A DNA stretch of 64,000 nt. It comes from Astragalus membranaceus (Eukaryota; Streptophyta; Magnoliopsida; Fabales; Fabaceae). The stretch is from assembly GCA_039519185.1 (NCBI GenBank), contig CM076846.1, forward strand, positions 104,876,442 through 104,940,441. Direction: 5' to 3'. Position numbers and translations under genes: made by a program. The notes under the pieces are model-generated. The model saw only the letters and a program-made list of their open reading frames with translations. It did no database searches and was not told where the DNA came from. This document shows positions 1 through 10,857 of the stretch, piece after piece. Position 1 is the first letter of the stretch, and the number at the start of each line of letters is the position of its first letter.

Positions 1-105
1 ATTCTTCTAGAAAAAGGTCCTAACAAACGGGTTCTGATTCTGAATTGTACTGTCTCAACAAGTTTTGCACAAGTTAGAAATGATTTCGTCATTCTTTTAT
101 TTCAG

Positions 106-183
106 GTTATTGCTTTTGTCTTGGAGGCATTTTTTGCTGAAATGGAGCTGGAGGAATCAGAAACTAGTGATGGAAATGACAAG
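106..183 (+). pseudogene. TPC1-like exon (two-pore cation channel C-terminus)
   Basis: A 78-bp exon lies between a clear acceptor (TTTATTTCAG) and a donor (AAG|GTTTGT). It encodes 26 residues containing AFVLEAFFAEMELEE, which I recognise as the end of the last membrane segment and the following acidic stretch of plant two-pore channel TPC1, a vacuolar Ca2+/voltage-gated cation channel. The reading phase is intact. The exons that normally follow, encoding the basic C-terminal tail, are not seen downstream. Either the gene continues to the left and is truncated here, or this is a fragment captured by the CACTA element that ends at 2378. Recognition is from memory of the family and no alignment was run. 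Confidence 0.6.
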
Positions 184-308
184 GTTTGTATTTAATCTGA
201 ATTCTTACCAATAAAGAAATATAAGTTGCTGTGTCTGTCACACACCTTTTAAACAGCTGCACTAAAAATTTGAAGTGATTTGTGTCACATACATCAGGGT
301 TGAAGTTG

Positions 309-408
309 TCGAATCAGCCTCTTGCAAATGCAAGATTAGGCTGCTTATGGTTCGCCCCAAACGGGAAATTTTTCCCTGAACCCTCCTACGGCAAGAGCTT
401 CATAGCAT
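309..408 (+). repeat. degenerate tRNA-derived SINE remnant (Au/TS-type)
   Basis: The order of short motifs (TCGAATC, CAGCCTCTTGCA, AGGCTGC, a TTCGCCCC/CCCTGAACCCT block, GAGCTTCATAGCA) resembles the body of plant Au/TS-type SINEs, which carry a box-B-like TTCGAATC and a CCCGGACCCTG block. The copy is degenerate, has no visible target-site duplication, and its ends are approximate. Confidence 0.45.
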
Positions 409-1365
409 CAGATTACTACTACTCCTAATGCTACTACTACCACTGCTGTTTCATCTTCTGATACTAACTGGCTCAGATCCTATATTGCTGATACAGAAAA
501 TCAGCAAAATAAGCATGCAATTGCTGTTTCATCTTCAATCAACCTATTTAGTGCATGATCTTGTATCTACTCTAAAGGTATTTCAAATATTTGCTTTGAT
601 CTTCCTCTACAACTTTAAATCTAAGTATCTTCCCTTTCATCCATTTCCCCCATTAGAGTTTCTGCTTTTCTTCTGATGTGACCAATCACCTATGCTCTTG
701 ACAATTTTTTTTCATCTTCTCATAAATAGAATCTACTCTACTACATCCTTAATAAACTTATCTCTGTCTCACATGACCACTCACTCATCTCAATTCTCAG
801 TGTAACAGGAATGGTTGGATAATAGTTTCACTTGGTATTTAGAGCTAATTTATGATTAATTTCATTCCAGATGGTTTCAACAGAAGCAACAGCAATAATG
901 TACATTGTGGGCTTGGCTGGATTCACTTTCGGTTTTTTGGAAATATTTTATACTTCAATAAATCATAGTAAGTTACTTCTCTGATAATCTTGCAAAATAT
1001 TTAATCATTAAACTTAACACCGATTTTCTCTTCAACTAATTCCATCTATTCTCTTAACTTAGTTGACATCATCATCATTTAAACTCTGGGACCAACTGTA
1101 AAAGAATTCATGCCATCTTAATTATTGTTAGGTTCTATTTTTTGCGGATGATTAACAATATGATTAACAAAATAGTAAAAAATATGATTAACAATGAATC
1201 ATATCTTTCTAAAAGAAATTAAGGTAAAGGACACTTTTTCCATCTTTTTATTTTCTTGAATAAACTTGTTCTTTACTTTCAATAGTTTATATACTTAAGT
1301 TGTTGCAAATTGCATCTGAAATTAAATTAGTATTCTGGACATTGGTATTGTGGTAGTCCTAAAAC

Positions 1366-1516
1366 TGTCTCCATTGAGCTTCATGAAAATCTTTGTATAG
1401 AAATGCATTTTGTTTCAGTAGCTGATGCACCAAATTGGCCCCCTGTTATAAGGTTTATGCTCCTCTTCATTTGGAAGTTGAATTTTGTCTCCATTGAGCT
1501 TCATGAAAATCTTTGT
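1366..1516 (+). repeat. 31-bp direct repeat, two copies 120 bp apart
   Basis: The same 31 bases, starting TGTCTCCATTGAGC, occur at 1366-1396 and 1486-1516. The sequence between them is not repeated. This is a local duplication inside the gene-like stretch. Confidence 0.9.
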
Positions 1517-1825
1517 CCAGAATACATTTCTACCTGAAGTTTATGGTTCTCTTTTCCTTACTCTTCTCTGCTGCTATAATTTTTATGGTGATTTTGCTCA
1601 CACAATGCAGGTAGAAGAATCTGACATGGAGGAGAAAATGCAGAGTAAGCTGATATATGTGATTGACCATGCAGTTACATTATCTAAGGCGGCTATTCTG
1701 GGAATTACTCTTGGAGCCTTCGTAATTCTTCTTATGACTACAATATTGATGCAAGTTTGTTTCTTTTTCTAATGGCAGGGCAAGGAGAACTTGGAAACCT
1801 AATGACCAATAGTCACAGAATGTAA

Positions 1826-1936
1826 AACCCTTATAATGTATTTGTCTTTTTAGAATTTTATGAACCCCGGCAACTGAACCCTTTTAATGTATTTGTCTTT
1901 TTAGAATTTTATGAACCCTGGCAACTGAACCCTTTT
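1826..1936 (+). repeat. 51-bp tandem duplication
   Basis: Units 1826-1876 and 1877-1927 differ at only a few positions and are followed by the start of a third copy (AACCCTTTT). The unit contains GTATTTGTCTTTTTAG and lies just after the last gene-like fragment. Confidence 0.9.
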
Positions 1937-2111
1937 GCTGAATGTATGTTCATTCCCTTGTTGAAATGCTTTATTATATTTATTGCATGATGGCTTATGA
2001 TGTAAACATTGATTGTATATGTAAAGAATTGAATTGACGTTCAAAAGAATTGAATTCGAATGAAATGTATTTAATTTTGTATAATTTAATTTTTTTTTAT
2101 TTTTTTTTTTA

Positions 2112-2378
2112 ATATTTCCGACGGATTTCCGACGGATTTGCGACGAAAATGTGTCAGCGTTTGCGACGACTTTGCCACGGATATTTGCGACGGGTTTCCG
2201 ACGACTTTGCGACGGACAAATTTGCGACGAAAAATTCCGTCGGAAAAAAATTTTCGACGAGCGATTTTGCGACGACTTTTTGTCCGTCGGAAAGTTCGTC
2301 GGAAACGTCAATTTCCGACGAAAATCGCTGCATTTGCGACGGAAATTGCCGTCGGAAATCGTCGATTTTCTTGTAGTG
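2112..2378 (+). mobile_element. CACTA transposon terminus (right end) with subterminal repeats
   Basis: The right edge reads TTTTCTTGTAGTG, which is CACTACAAGAAAA on the other strand, a common plant CACTA (En/Spm) terminal inverted repeat. The preceding ~250 bp is packed with short repeats on both strands (TTTGCGACG, TTTCCGACG, CCGTCGGAAA), as expected for transposase-binding subterminal arrays. The element body must extend leftwards. No matching left end starting CACTA is visible between here and base 1, so it either lies outside the window or is lost. Confidence 0.75.
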
Positions 2379-2620
2379 TTCGCTCTTCCCTTGCTCTCTC
2401 TCACATCTTTCTCTCTTCTCTTCTACAACAAACACACTGTGAAAACTATATATACAGTTCAAGAAAACATATAACCATTCTTCTTTGATCATAAAGAAAT
2501 GATAAACATGTATGGTTGGGTAGGTGCGAAATAAGTCAGCAGGGGAAATCTTTGCAGTAAGAGTGTACATAAGGTATATAGCATTAATGCTTATTTATAA
2601 ACTTATTGAATGGAATGAAC

Positions 2621-2866
2621 CTGTGGGTCATTGACAACAAAACGAACAGGTGAAGCAGTATGAAAGACACCATCACAGCCCTCAATAGCAGACTCAAAGG
2701 AACCTTCTTCAAGAAGATCTGCTTTAAAGATTTGCAATCTCTCCTTTGCGCCATCAAGTTGAAGCAAGTGATCAACCTTTTTGGGATTACCTGCTTGCAC
2801 ATATAAAATCACTCATTCATAAGGGAAACCAAGTAACTGAAACAAAGAGGACAAGATTAATGTTTG

Positions 2867-2930
<64 letters not shown>

Positions 2931-3083
2931 AGAAAGAAATGGTAAGAAAATGAAGTACTGACTTGGATCACGAACGGTGGCCCTGACAATGTAACCACGT
3001 TCAAGGAGGAACTTGACAATCCATGAAGCAATAAAACCAGAAGCACCAGTCACACATACCACCTCTCCTTTGTCAATGCTCAT
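2621..3083 (-). pseudogene. cinnamoyl-CoA reductase-like gene, first two exons only
   Basis: This is an NAD(P)-dependent short-chain reductase of the CCR/dihydroflavonol-reductase-like family. Exon 1 (3083-2963) starts at ATG and encodes the Rossmann motif VCVTGASGFIASWIVKFLL and VRATVRDP. The donor is CCAA|GTCAGT. Intron 1 (2962-2791) holds an AT microsatellite and ends GCAAGCAG. Exon 2 (2790-2621) continues in phase with NPKKVDHLLQLDGAKERLQ, FKADLLEEGSFESAIEGCDGVF and HTASPV, and ends at CCACAG|GTTCAT, the usual position of the second intron in this family. Family proteins are about 320 residues. Here only about the first 97 are present, and the catalytic YxxxK region is missing. The gene stops about 240 bp short of a CACTA terminus, so it is truncated or rearranged. 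Confidence 0.8.
2869..2927 (+). repeat. (AT)n microsatellite, about 29 units
   Basis: An uninterrupted AT dinucleotide run lies inside intron 1 of the reductase-like gene. It is a length-variable simple repeat and creates spurious Tyr-Ile open frames on both strands. Confidence 0.98.
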
Positions 3084-4151
3084 CTTCTTTCTTCTTTTCC
3101 TTCACAAGTTTTGAAAATGGCAAATACGTGTTTTCATTGTTTCAAAAGTACATTTTTCGTAGCTAATCTTTCATATTCTCTATATGACAATTTTTCATTA
3201 CACAATTCTTTCATCTTTTTGTTACCAACACAACATATTTTGAAGTCCAAATAAGTCCTTTTCTAATAATTTTAAAGACTAAATTGACTGATAAAAAACA
3301 CATTTGAAGACGAAAATAACTAACAAAAAACACATCTGAGAATCAAAATGACTTAATAGAAAGACGTTTGAGGATGTGTTTGCAATTTCAATTTATTCAG
3401 GGATTATATAATGACAACACTTCACATATTCAAGAACCAAAATGACTTTTTATCCTAAATTTGAGTAAAAAGTTCATGTTTGGTAGCAAAAACTAGAAAT
3501 CCTAACTTCAAATCAAAATCTCTAGAGGTAAAATCAATTATGTAAGAGAACAGTCAAAGATGTAAAGGTTAATTTTATCTCTCTAAAATCACTTTTGTCT
3601 CTCTGGAAACGAAACATGCACTAATTAATTATTATATGTCCATAATTTTTTTCCATCTGTGACTTTAGTAAGACTGAGAGTAGAATAATACTGAATACAA
3701 AAAATAGATAACCAGAAAATCTTATTTAAAAAATACATGTTTTCAGAGAGAGCAATAAAAAAGAGGGATTTAAGTTTCGCTATGTATACCTCAAGATAAC
3801 GTCAGAGAAAGTAGTGAAGCAGCGTGGTGATAGAATACTTCGAATGGTCACAGAATCTCGCCGAGTCGATAGGTTGGTTGCATGTGGACAATAAGAAGAG
3901 AAGAAGAACAAGTAAGAAAGAGAAAAGTCACCACGGCACTACATCCAACCGTGTGAGTCACGAGCAATGTTTTTTTTTTCTTTCTAATAATCGAAAATCG
4001 TATCAGAACATCTAATTCCATTGGTTTGTCAGTTAGCTAGGATTTAACTATAGACTAAATATCACTCGCGTAAAGCTTTTTTTGGACTCATTCTGGTTTG
4101 ATTTTTCATTTCTTCTAGTACCATTCTAATTCTGTTCATGGTACTTTTGGT
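3084..4151 (+). other. intergenic/upstream sequence, nothing recognised
   Basis: AT-rich sequence upstream of the reductase-like gene. Several loosely similar segments describe degenerate repeats (ACAAAAAACACAT-type phrases around 3290-3350). No convincing coding region, TIR or LTR end is visible. A short open frame at 3824-4015 has no recognisable composition or homology. Confidence 0.5.
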
Positions 4152-4465
4152 GACCTGGCCTGCTGGTGATGAGTAGTTTTAGAGCGTTTTCGGGTGGGGT
4201 ACCTGCGAAGCCACTCCGACGCTCAAGTTAGTATTGAGGACAGTAGAGTAGTATAGCAAGGAATGAGATCTACCTCTTAATGGCAATGCACGTCAGTATT
4301 TATAGGGATCCGTGTCAGCTTTGAGCCGTCTGATCGATTAGGTGAATCTGAGTCATTGATGCATGATAGTCATGAATGGGCTGATTTATCATGGATATGG
4401 GCCAAAGTTATTGGGCTTATTTATGTCTAATTACTTGAGTGTGTCTCATGACCCAATCCAGAACA
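4152..4465 (-). repeat. 3' LTR (partial) of the outer Tat-like element
   Basis: Sequence from TGACCTGGCCTGCTGGTGA to CCAGAACA matches 52259-52559 closely, including GGTACCTGCGRAGCCACTCC and the minus-strand TATA box (plus-strand TATTTATAGG near 4299). Compared with the 5' LTR, about 160 bp at its distal end is missing. On the minus strand it is preceded by a purine-rich tract (ACTTGGGAGACAAC), the expected position of the polypurine tract. Confidence 0.8.
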
Positions 4466-5791
4466 GTTGTCTCCCAAGTTGAGATCATCGAGAAGGATGG
4501 TCTTGGCTTGAAGTTGTTGTAAAGGGTGCCTTCGTAGGCCGGGTCGCCCCCACGACTCGTGCCGTCGTCGGGCCTGTTGAGTTTGATCACGGCTGATCAC
4601 AGTAATTAACCTGCCCTGTCTCTTGATAATTTTCAGTAATTTGCCTTGATACTTCATTTGAGAGAGAAAGAGGGAGGGGCAACCACAACTTCTCTGCCCG
4701 GTCACGTTCTTCTCCTTCATGATCGCCCAGGACCGATCACGTTTTTGCACTTGGAAATCTCGAGGTACCTTTCTTTCTTTCCTATTTTATTTTGAGGAGA
4801 CTCCTAGGTGTGATCGGCCTTCCTAGGTGAGAGGGGGGGAGGCCGAGGAGGATGTGTCGTCGTGGTCGGCCCTCCTAGTTGAGAGAGGGAGGACCGATGA
4901 GGTTGTGAGGTGTGGTCGGGCCTCGTTGTTGAGAGAGAGAGAGAGAGCCGAGCAGGATGAATGAGGCGTGGTCGGGCCCTCTTTGTTGAAAGAGAGATAG
5001 AGAGCCGAACAGGATGAGGGAGAGAGGGCTGAGCAGGATGAATGAGAGAGAGGGCCGAGCAGGATGAGGGAGAGAGGACCGAGCAGGTTCAGCGAGGCGT
5101 GGTAGTGAGGCTTGGCCGGGCCTCCTGGCTTGAGAGAGAGAGAGAACCGAGCATGATGAGTGAGGCGTATTGTGTGATCGGGCCTCGTTTGAGAGAAAAC
5201 GTGGTCGGTCCTGTTGTGGTCGGCACCCTTTGATGTGAGAGGGAGGACCGATCAGGCATCACATTATCCCTTTACATGTTAAGTCCATCACTTTCACTCA
5301 TCATTTTATTCCATCTCATGGTACTTTTGGTGATATCTCCTTTTGTACAAAGGAAGTGTGTTACCTTTATACTAAATCTTTTATCTCGTGACTTTTCAGG
5401 ATCAAAATCTTAGTGAGGCCTGGTCACCTTTGTGAGAGGGAGCCCCGGTCACGTTGGTGAGACGGAGGCCCGGTCACCTTTGTGAGAGGGACGCCCGGTC
5501 ACCTTGGTGAGAAGGAGGCCCGGTCACGTTGGTGAGAGGGAGGCCCGGTCACCTTGGTGAAAGGGAGGCCAAGGATAGGTATCCCGTCCAGGCATGTATT
5601 TCGCAGTTTAGGCCTTCATGACATCGGAATTGGATTTTGAGCTCAACATAAGAATTGTAGCTCTGCTCTTTAGCTTTCCAACGCATGCTTGCACGCCTCA
5701 ATCGGATATCCATAGCCAAAGTTATGACCTGCAGAATAGACAAGGAATAGACATCTCGCCGAGGCCAAGGATAGGCATCCCGCCCAGGTAT
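4466..5791 (-). repeat. internal repeat region of the outer Tat-like element (left part)
   Basis: The stretch has no coding sequence with family features. 4800-5260 is a degenerate tandem array of GTGGTCGGGCCTC...GAGAGAGAG...GCCGAGCAGGATGA units. 5410-5570 is an array of roughly 27-bp units (GGCCCGGTCACCTTGGTGAGA). 5235-5791 is the first copy of a ~660-bp duplication whose second copy is at 46799-47480. Ogre-1 is inserted in the first copy. Confidence 0.75.
5787..5791 (+). repeat. target-site duplication GGTAT (left) of Ogre-1
   Basis: The same five bases follow the right LTR at 46693-46697. Joining the two flanks restores the repeat sequence CCCGCCCAGGTATGTATCC that is also present uninterrupted at about 47375-47393, which confirms the insertion point. 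Confidence 0.9.
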
Positions 5792-8700
5792 TGTCGCACC
5801 CCGAAAAATCCTTGGAGGGATTTTTCTTCGCACAACGGGATTTTAGAGTCGCCACCAATATTTTTTAAAGGTAAAACATCGAAAAAACCTTTTTGGAAAG
5901 CAATGGTCTTTGGAACCATTAGATTTGGGTTCGGGGGTCTAATTACGTATGGGGAAGGTATTAGCACCCCATAACGTCCCTTCAAAGAAGGGTTACCTTA
6001 ATTAAATATGTGATTTGCAAAGTTGATTCGGAAAAATGCTTTGTTTTTACCTCTTTTGTTGATGAATGACTTAATGAAAAATCTTTAGTTTTCGCACTTG
6101 ACGGAGAGTATCCGCTCCTACGTATCTCCCGGTGCGATGGAGAATTCAAAACAACGTAGTTCTTGTTTTTGAAAAATGTTTTATTTTGGAAAAGTGTTTG
6201 GTTTTTGAAAGGAAAAATGTTTTGGGTTTGTTGTGCTTGACGGAGAGTATCCGCTCCTACGTATCTCCCGGTGCGATGGAGAATTCAAAGCTACGTAGTT
6301 CTGGGTTGTCTAGAAAAAGGTTTTTGTTTTTTATCTTGTTTAATTGTGAAAATTGAGCTTTCATGATGATCAATTGAGCAAAGGCTCCAAGTGACCACCA
6401 TTAGCACTCTATTGTTAATAATCATGCAAGCAAAGGCTTCGCAAGACTACTAACAAAGTTTTTGATTTAATGAAAATCTTTAGGAAAATTAGGCATTCAT
6501 GATGATCAATTGAGCAAAGGCTCCAAGTGATCGCCACTAGTACCTCATTGTTAATAATCATGCAAGCAAAGGCTTCACATGACTACTAACAAAGTTTGAT
6601 TTTGAAGAGTTTTCGCAATTGGATTGATTCTTGTTTAGGGAATGACTTTGATGCTTGAAAAGGCTTTTGATTGAAAGTGGACCTAGACTACACACATTAT
6701 GACACGATACATGGATAGGCAAGGAATGAACCCAAGTTGAGCATTTGGCAAAAATGCATGAATAGGCAAGAAAATGAACCTAAGTTGCACATCTTATTGA
6801 AGATGCTAGGCAATGGGATGAACCTAACTAGGCATTTATGACGCAATATGTGAATAGGCAAAGGCATTTCAAAGCACAAGTGATATCAAACTTCTAATGA
6901 ATCACTTGCAAAACCCTAAGGATTTCACATCAACATTAGACATAAACACCCATGTAGTATCCTTTTGATGTCATCAATGTCTAACACATTTCTTCAATCA
7001 ACCCCATGGAAGGAATAAATTAAAAGGGGCATTTGCCTCATGCAAGATCATAGGCAAGTCTTAAGACTAAATTGACAAGTTTAGGCAATTAGGGTGTTGA
7101 ATCCCTTTAGGTAATCTTTGACACTTGAGATATGCACAAGTGCATAGGTGTCAAATCCTCTTACCAAATCATCAACACAAAACCAAAAATTGTTTCAAAA
7201 CAATTACTTATTTGCAAGACCGAGAGCATTTCAAAATGATTTATAAGTTGTTTTTGGTAATCAAAGCAATTGGTAAGGAAAGAAAACCTAAATTTGCATT
7301 CTTGTTCACTAGGAATCACAAAAGAAATTGAATCCTCTTAGGCAATCCTCAACACTTAAAGTGTGCATCAAAGCACAAGTGAGAGTCCTCTTGACAATCA
7401 TCAACATAGGGCATGATTCGCAAGCAAATTCATGAGAACAACAAGTTTTAAGCAAACAAACATCATAATCAAGGTTCAATTCCAAGCAATTGCAAGATTA
7501 GACAACCAACTCATCAAAAATCTCGTAACCCCTAATTTCTTTGAAACATGCGAAACTAACATAAACCCTAAATCTCATTTTATTCATGGAAACACAAGAT
7601 AATGCAAGAGAACAACATAGATTAATTTTTTGGCAAGGATTCACATGATCAAGCAAAGAAATGCACAACAATCACACAAACCCTAATTTTCCTCTAATAC
7701 GCGAAATAAAATAAGCTTCAAATCATCACTTTATTCATGAAAACAAGAAATGAGTGAAATAACAACAACACACAATTTATTCTAAAGGAGAGAAGCATTC
7801 CAAGCACCCAAGCCTCCCAAAGTGTTTGTCAAGGTACTTGAAATACATCTCTCACTCAACAACAACAACTATGCTAACATTATGACATTAAAATGCAATG
7901 GGATGCCAAAATGAAGTGATGATTTACATCTTTGATGCTAAAATTGGAAGATGATGCTAGGTTTTAAAGTATACCTCAACTCCAAGCTAGAATAAGGAAG
8001 GAAATGAGTAGAATGAATGCAAAACCCTTTTAATCTACTCTTCAATCTTCAACTTTGAACTTGATCCTTGAATTTGAAGGTGAATCTTTGAGAAGAATGC
8101 AAGAAGGATGGAAGATTTAGTGTAGGAAAGGTGTTTTAATGGATGATTGAGTGAAGAAATTGAAAAAGATGAGGTGAGGCAGAGGGGGAGATATTCGGCC
8201 AAGGAGAGGAGAGGAGGAGGTTTTTGTGCAAAAAATGAACTTGTCCTCGTATTTTGGGAGAGTAGGCTTATATATGGTCTTGGGTGAAATTAGGGTTAAG
8301 GGTAGAATAGGAATAGGATGTTCTATTTTATGTAAGTTTGCAATTTCTTATGAAGGAGTGAGTCTGAGAGGATGGTGTCATTTACAAAAAAGGGTATGAA
8401 TCTACATGAGAGTGTGTGGGAATTAGGGATGTGTATGAAATGGATAGGATTAAGGATAGTACAAGAATATTCTTAAGGAATAATTGTACAATAGAAGAGT
8501 GTGGAAGAAATTGTGGGGAGAGAGAGAGAGAGGGAATTCGACTATGACAACAAAAATGGGGAGGGAAAATTGCTTCTCCTTTTTGGTCTTTTGTCTTATT
8601 GAGGACACTTTGAACTTTCTATTTGAATTTTGAATTTTTGGGCATGCAAATGATAGTGCACCTATTGAAAATGTCACATATTTTTGGGCACCATAAAAAT

Positions 8701-9265
8701 ATCCCTCTAATTATTCATGACAATAAAAGTTGTCATTTAATAATCAGGGAATATTTAATGGTCCCTTTTCAGCTTTCTTGTGCAATAAAAATGGGAAAAA
8801 TACCTTTTAATTATTTTGAACTAGGATTTTCTTCCAAAAAATTATACGAAAATTATCCTTGATAGAATAAATTGTATTTTTCATCCCTGACTTGGTTTAG
8901 TTCAAAACTAATTAACTTGCTCTCTTTTGAATGCCCACGGATATTGAAACATGTACTATTTTATTCCCTAAAATTCTCGAAAATTAATAAAAATGTTTTT
9001 TTTTGGGTGCCAAAAATTAATAACGATCAATAAATGACCTTTTTGAAGATTAAAATGCATGCCAAATGGCAAGGGCAAAAGGGAAGCTCACGCAGTTACG
9101 ACTGGCACGTGCGCGTAATTCAAATAAAAATGCGAGATAGGGGACAAATACACATAAATACGAAAGTCCATTAACGTACACAAATTATGAATTACCCTTA
9201 TTGTTTCCATTTTTGTTTGAAAAAAAAAAAGTTTTGACTTGGGCGGACAAAATTAGGGTATGATA
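5792..9265 (-). repeat. 3' LTR of Ogre-1
   Basis: On the plus strand it runs from TGTCGCACCCCGAAAAATCC to GGGTATGATA. The partner LTR ends CATGACA, so the terminal CA has mutated to TA here. It contains two tandem units of a segment with TATCCGCTCCTACGTATCTC (6101-6305) and a ~129-bp tandem duplication around 6360-6595 (CATGATGATCAATTGAGC). A minus-strand TATA box lies near 8268-8275. Small open frames here (e.g. 6132-6356) are repeat artefacts. Confidence 0.93.
8268..8275 (-). promoter_or_regulatory. TATA box of the Ogre-1 LTR promoter (3' LTR copy)
   Basis: The minus strand reads CCATATATAAGCC about 1 kb into the LTR, in the orientation that would drive the element's genes. The same motif is at 45703-45710 in the 5' LTR, which is the copy that would promote transcription. 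Confidence 0.55.
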
Positions 9266-10857
9266 GCTGCCCCTCTTTATTTGGATTTTACCAAGAAATA
9301 TGAATTGGCCGAGGCATATTTCGAAGATAAAATAGGAATAAAGAATTCAGAAATTATACCAATTTTGTCTACTTGGAGATACCCGAATTTTCTTTTTGTT
9401 TCTTCTTTTTTCTCTTTTCTCCTTTTTCTTTTCTCTTTTTTTTCTCTTTTTTTTCTTTTTTTTCTTTTGAATCAACACTTGGAGTGTTGATGAGGAAACA
9501 ATAAACGAAATGGTTAACAACATGCACGCTAACTGCGAAAGGCAAGGAAAGCGCTAAATGAAGAGAGCGATAAAGAAAGCGGTAAAATGCCAGGCTGCCT
9601 AAAACCTGTAAACGAACCCTTGCGAATCCGAGTTTGCACGTGGCTTTGAGGAGCGCGCATCCTGAGAATCTCTGGTCATTCGAGCGACCGGGGGGATCGT
9701 TATCAGCTCCAGAACTGATATACTGATCAATGCACGGCGTCCACTGTATCTTAGGTTGATACAACTATTTCGTTGAACCTCACATGGGGCTGCGGTCCAT
9801 CGCATTGCTCGTACACGATGTGAGACCATGAACAGAAGGGAGCACTGAACTCTGATAAGAGCGATTTGAACTCCAAACTGCAATGCACGCTTGAGCGCCG
9901 AACTGAAAAGCATTTGAACTCCGAACTAAGAGGGCATTTTCTGGGAACTGAGTGCGAGGATTAACATCGAAGTACTTATCCGTCCTTGTACCTGCAAGTG
10001 AGATGAACAAATGCATACAATGCAAATGCCATGATTGCTTTTTGATGGGATGAATGTGATGTGATGCAGGAGTTTCTTTTTGCTTGCATGAATTTTTTTT
10101 GTCTATGTTTGATGAATGCAATGCATGAATTTTATTTGTTTTATTGCTCTTTTGCTCTTTTTTTTTCGCTGTTTCGACCAAATCGTAGGACTTGCGTTAT
10201 GAGGCACGATGGTCGTCCATAATGGTGCGAGGGTCATGCTTCAGCCTTTTGAGAATTGTTTTGACGCGATCAGTGCTTTTGTTTGATCCTTGTGAATTTA
10301 CCTGATCGAGAGATCATTTCTTTTCTCATGATTTTCAAAAGTTTCGCAATGATTTTAATGCTCTGATTTATGCACATTTTCATAATTCATTTATCATCTA
10401 CCAGAAAACATCATTTTAAAGCACAAATGAAAAGGAAACAATGATAAATCAATAAGCAGACGGAGTGGAAAATTTGGACTTTTTATTCATATGGAAACCG
10501 AACGCACAAAAGGTCGCGCCGACTGAAAAGAGTACATTGAGAATTTTTTGAAACTAAAAAAAACAAGAAAAATGGACGCAACAGATCTTATGAGCGCTCT
10601 TTGTCTTTGGAGTGTTGATACCAATCACCCATACTTATATCATTGATCACCCTTTTATCCAAGCTTTTGGAGGCGCTGCTTGCGTCTTTTACTTTTTTAA
10701 GTCCAACCTTTCTGACCCTAATTTTTGCCTGGACCGCTCTTTGCGAGATTTTAGTCCACCGGGTCGCTCTTTTTTGCCTAGGCCGCCCTTTCGGGTTTTC
10801 AACCTAGCGAGCTAATTTTTGCTTGGCTCATCTTTCTCTTTTTTTCTTTTATTTTTC
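9266..10857 (-). other. 3' UTR and polypurine tract of Ogre-1
   Basis: On the minus strand this follows the pol stop and precedes the 3' LTR. Directly next to the LTR is the polypurine tract AAATAAAGAGGGGCAGC (9266-9282). Further upstream, 9380-9470 is a long purine-only stretch on the minus strand. Near the pol stop are two hairpins (10730-10758 and 10778-10807). Open frames in this region (e.g. 9780-10181) have no counterpart in Ogre-2 and are not supported as genes. Confidence 0.7.
10730..10807 (-). other. two tandem RNA hairpins after the Ogre-1 pol stop
   Basis: In transcript sense the hairpin at 10807-10778 reads CTAGGT/TGAAAA/CCC/GAAA/GGG/CG/GCCTAG, and the one at 10758-10730 reads TGGAC/TAAAAT/CTC/GCAAA/GAG/CG/GTCCA. 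Each has an outer stem, a one-sided A-rich bulge, an inner 3-bp stem and a small GCAAA or GAAA loop. The first begins about 50 nt after the pol stop. Matching hairpins in Ogre-2 differ by paired changes. Confidence 0.65.

Larger units (their letters stand above)
184..1825 (+). other. fragmentary gene-like stretch, product not recognised
   Basis: Exon-like pieces are present on the plus strand: 871-967 (acceptor TTCCAG, donor GTAAGT) encodes a hydrophobic segment with VGLAGFTFGFLEIFY; 1419-1452 encodes ADAPNWPPVI; 1611-1772 encodes an acidic start followed by a membrane helix (AAILGITLGAFVILL). They do not join into one clean reading frame, and the only gap that would give a new C-terminus (1755-1778) is 24 bp, too short for a plant intron. 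They may be remnants of a small membrane-protein gene. I do not recognise the family. The stretch between 410 and 870 is pyrimidine-rich, intron-like sequence. Confidence 0.3.

Noticed and set aside
1755..1778. Possible intron restoring a C-terminus to the membrane-protein fragment
   Set aside because: 24 bp is below the minimum plant intron size.
2817..2928. Open frames with Tyr-Ile repeats
   Set aside because: Products of the AT microsatellite in the reductase intron.
5042..5233. Arg/Glu-rich open frame
   Set aside because: Lies in the GAGAGA-containing tandem array of the Tat-like element; repeat artefact.
9369..10181. Minus-strand open frames of 104-133 codons in the Ogre-1 3' UTR
   Set aside because: Not conserved in Ogre-2, no domain, partly from a purine-only tract.
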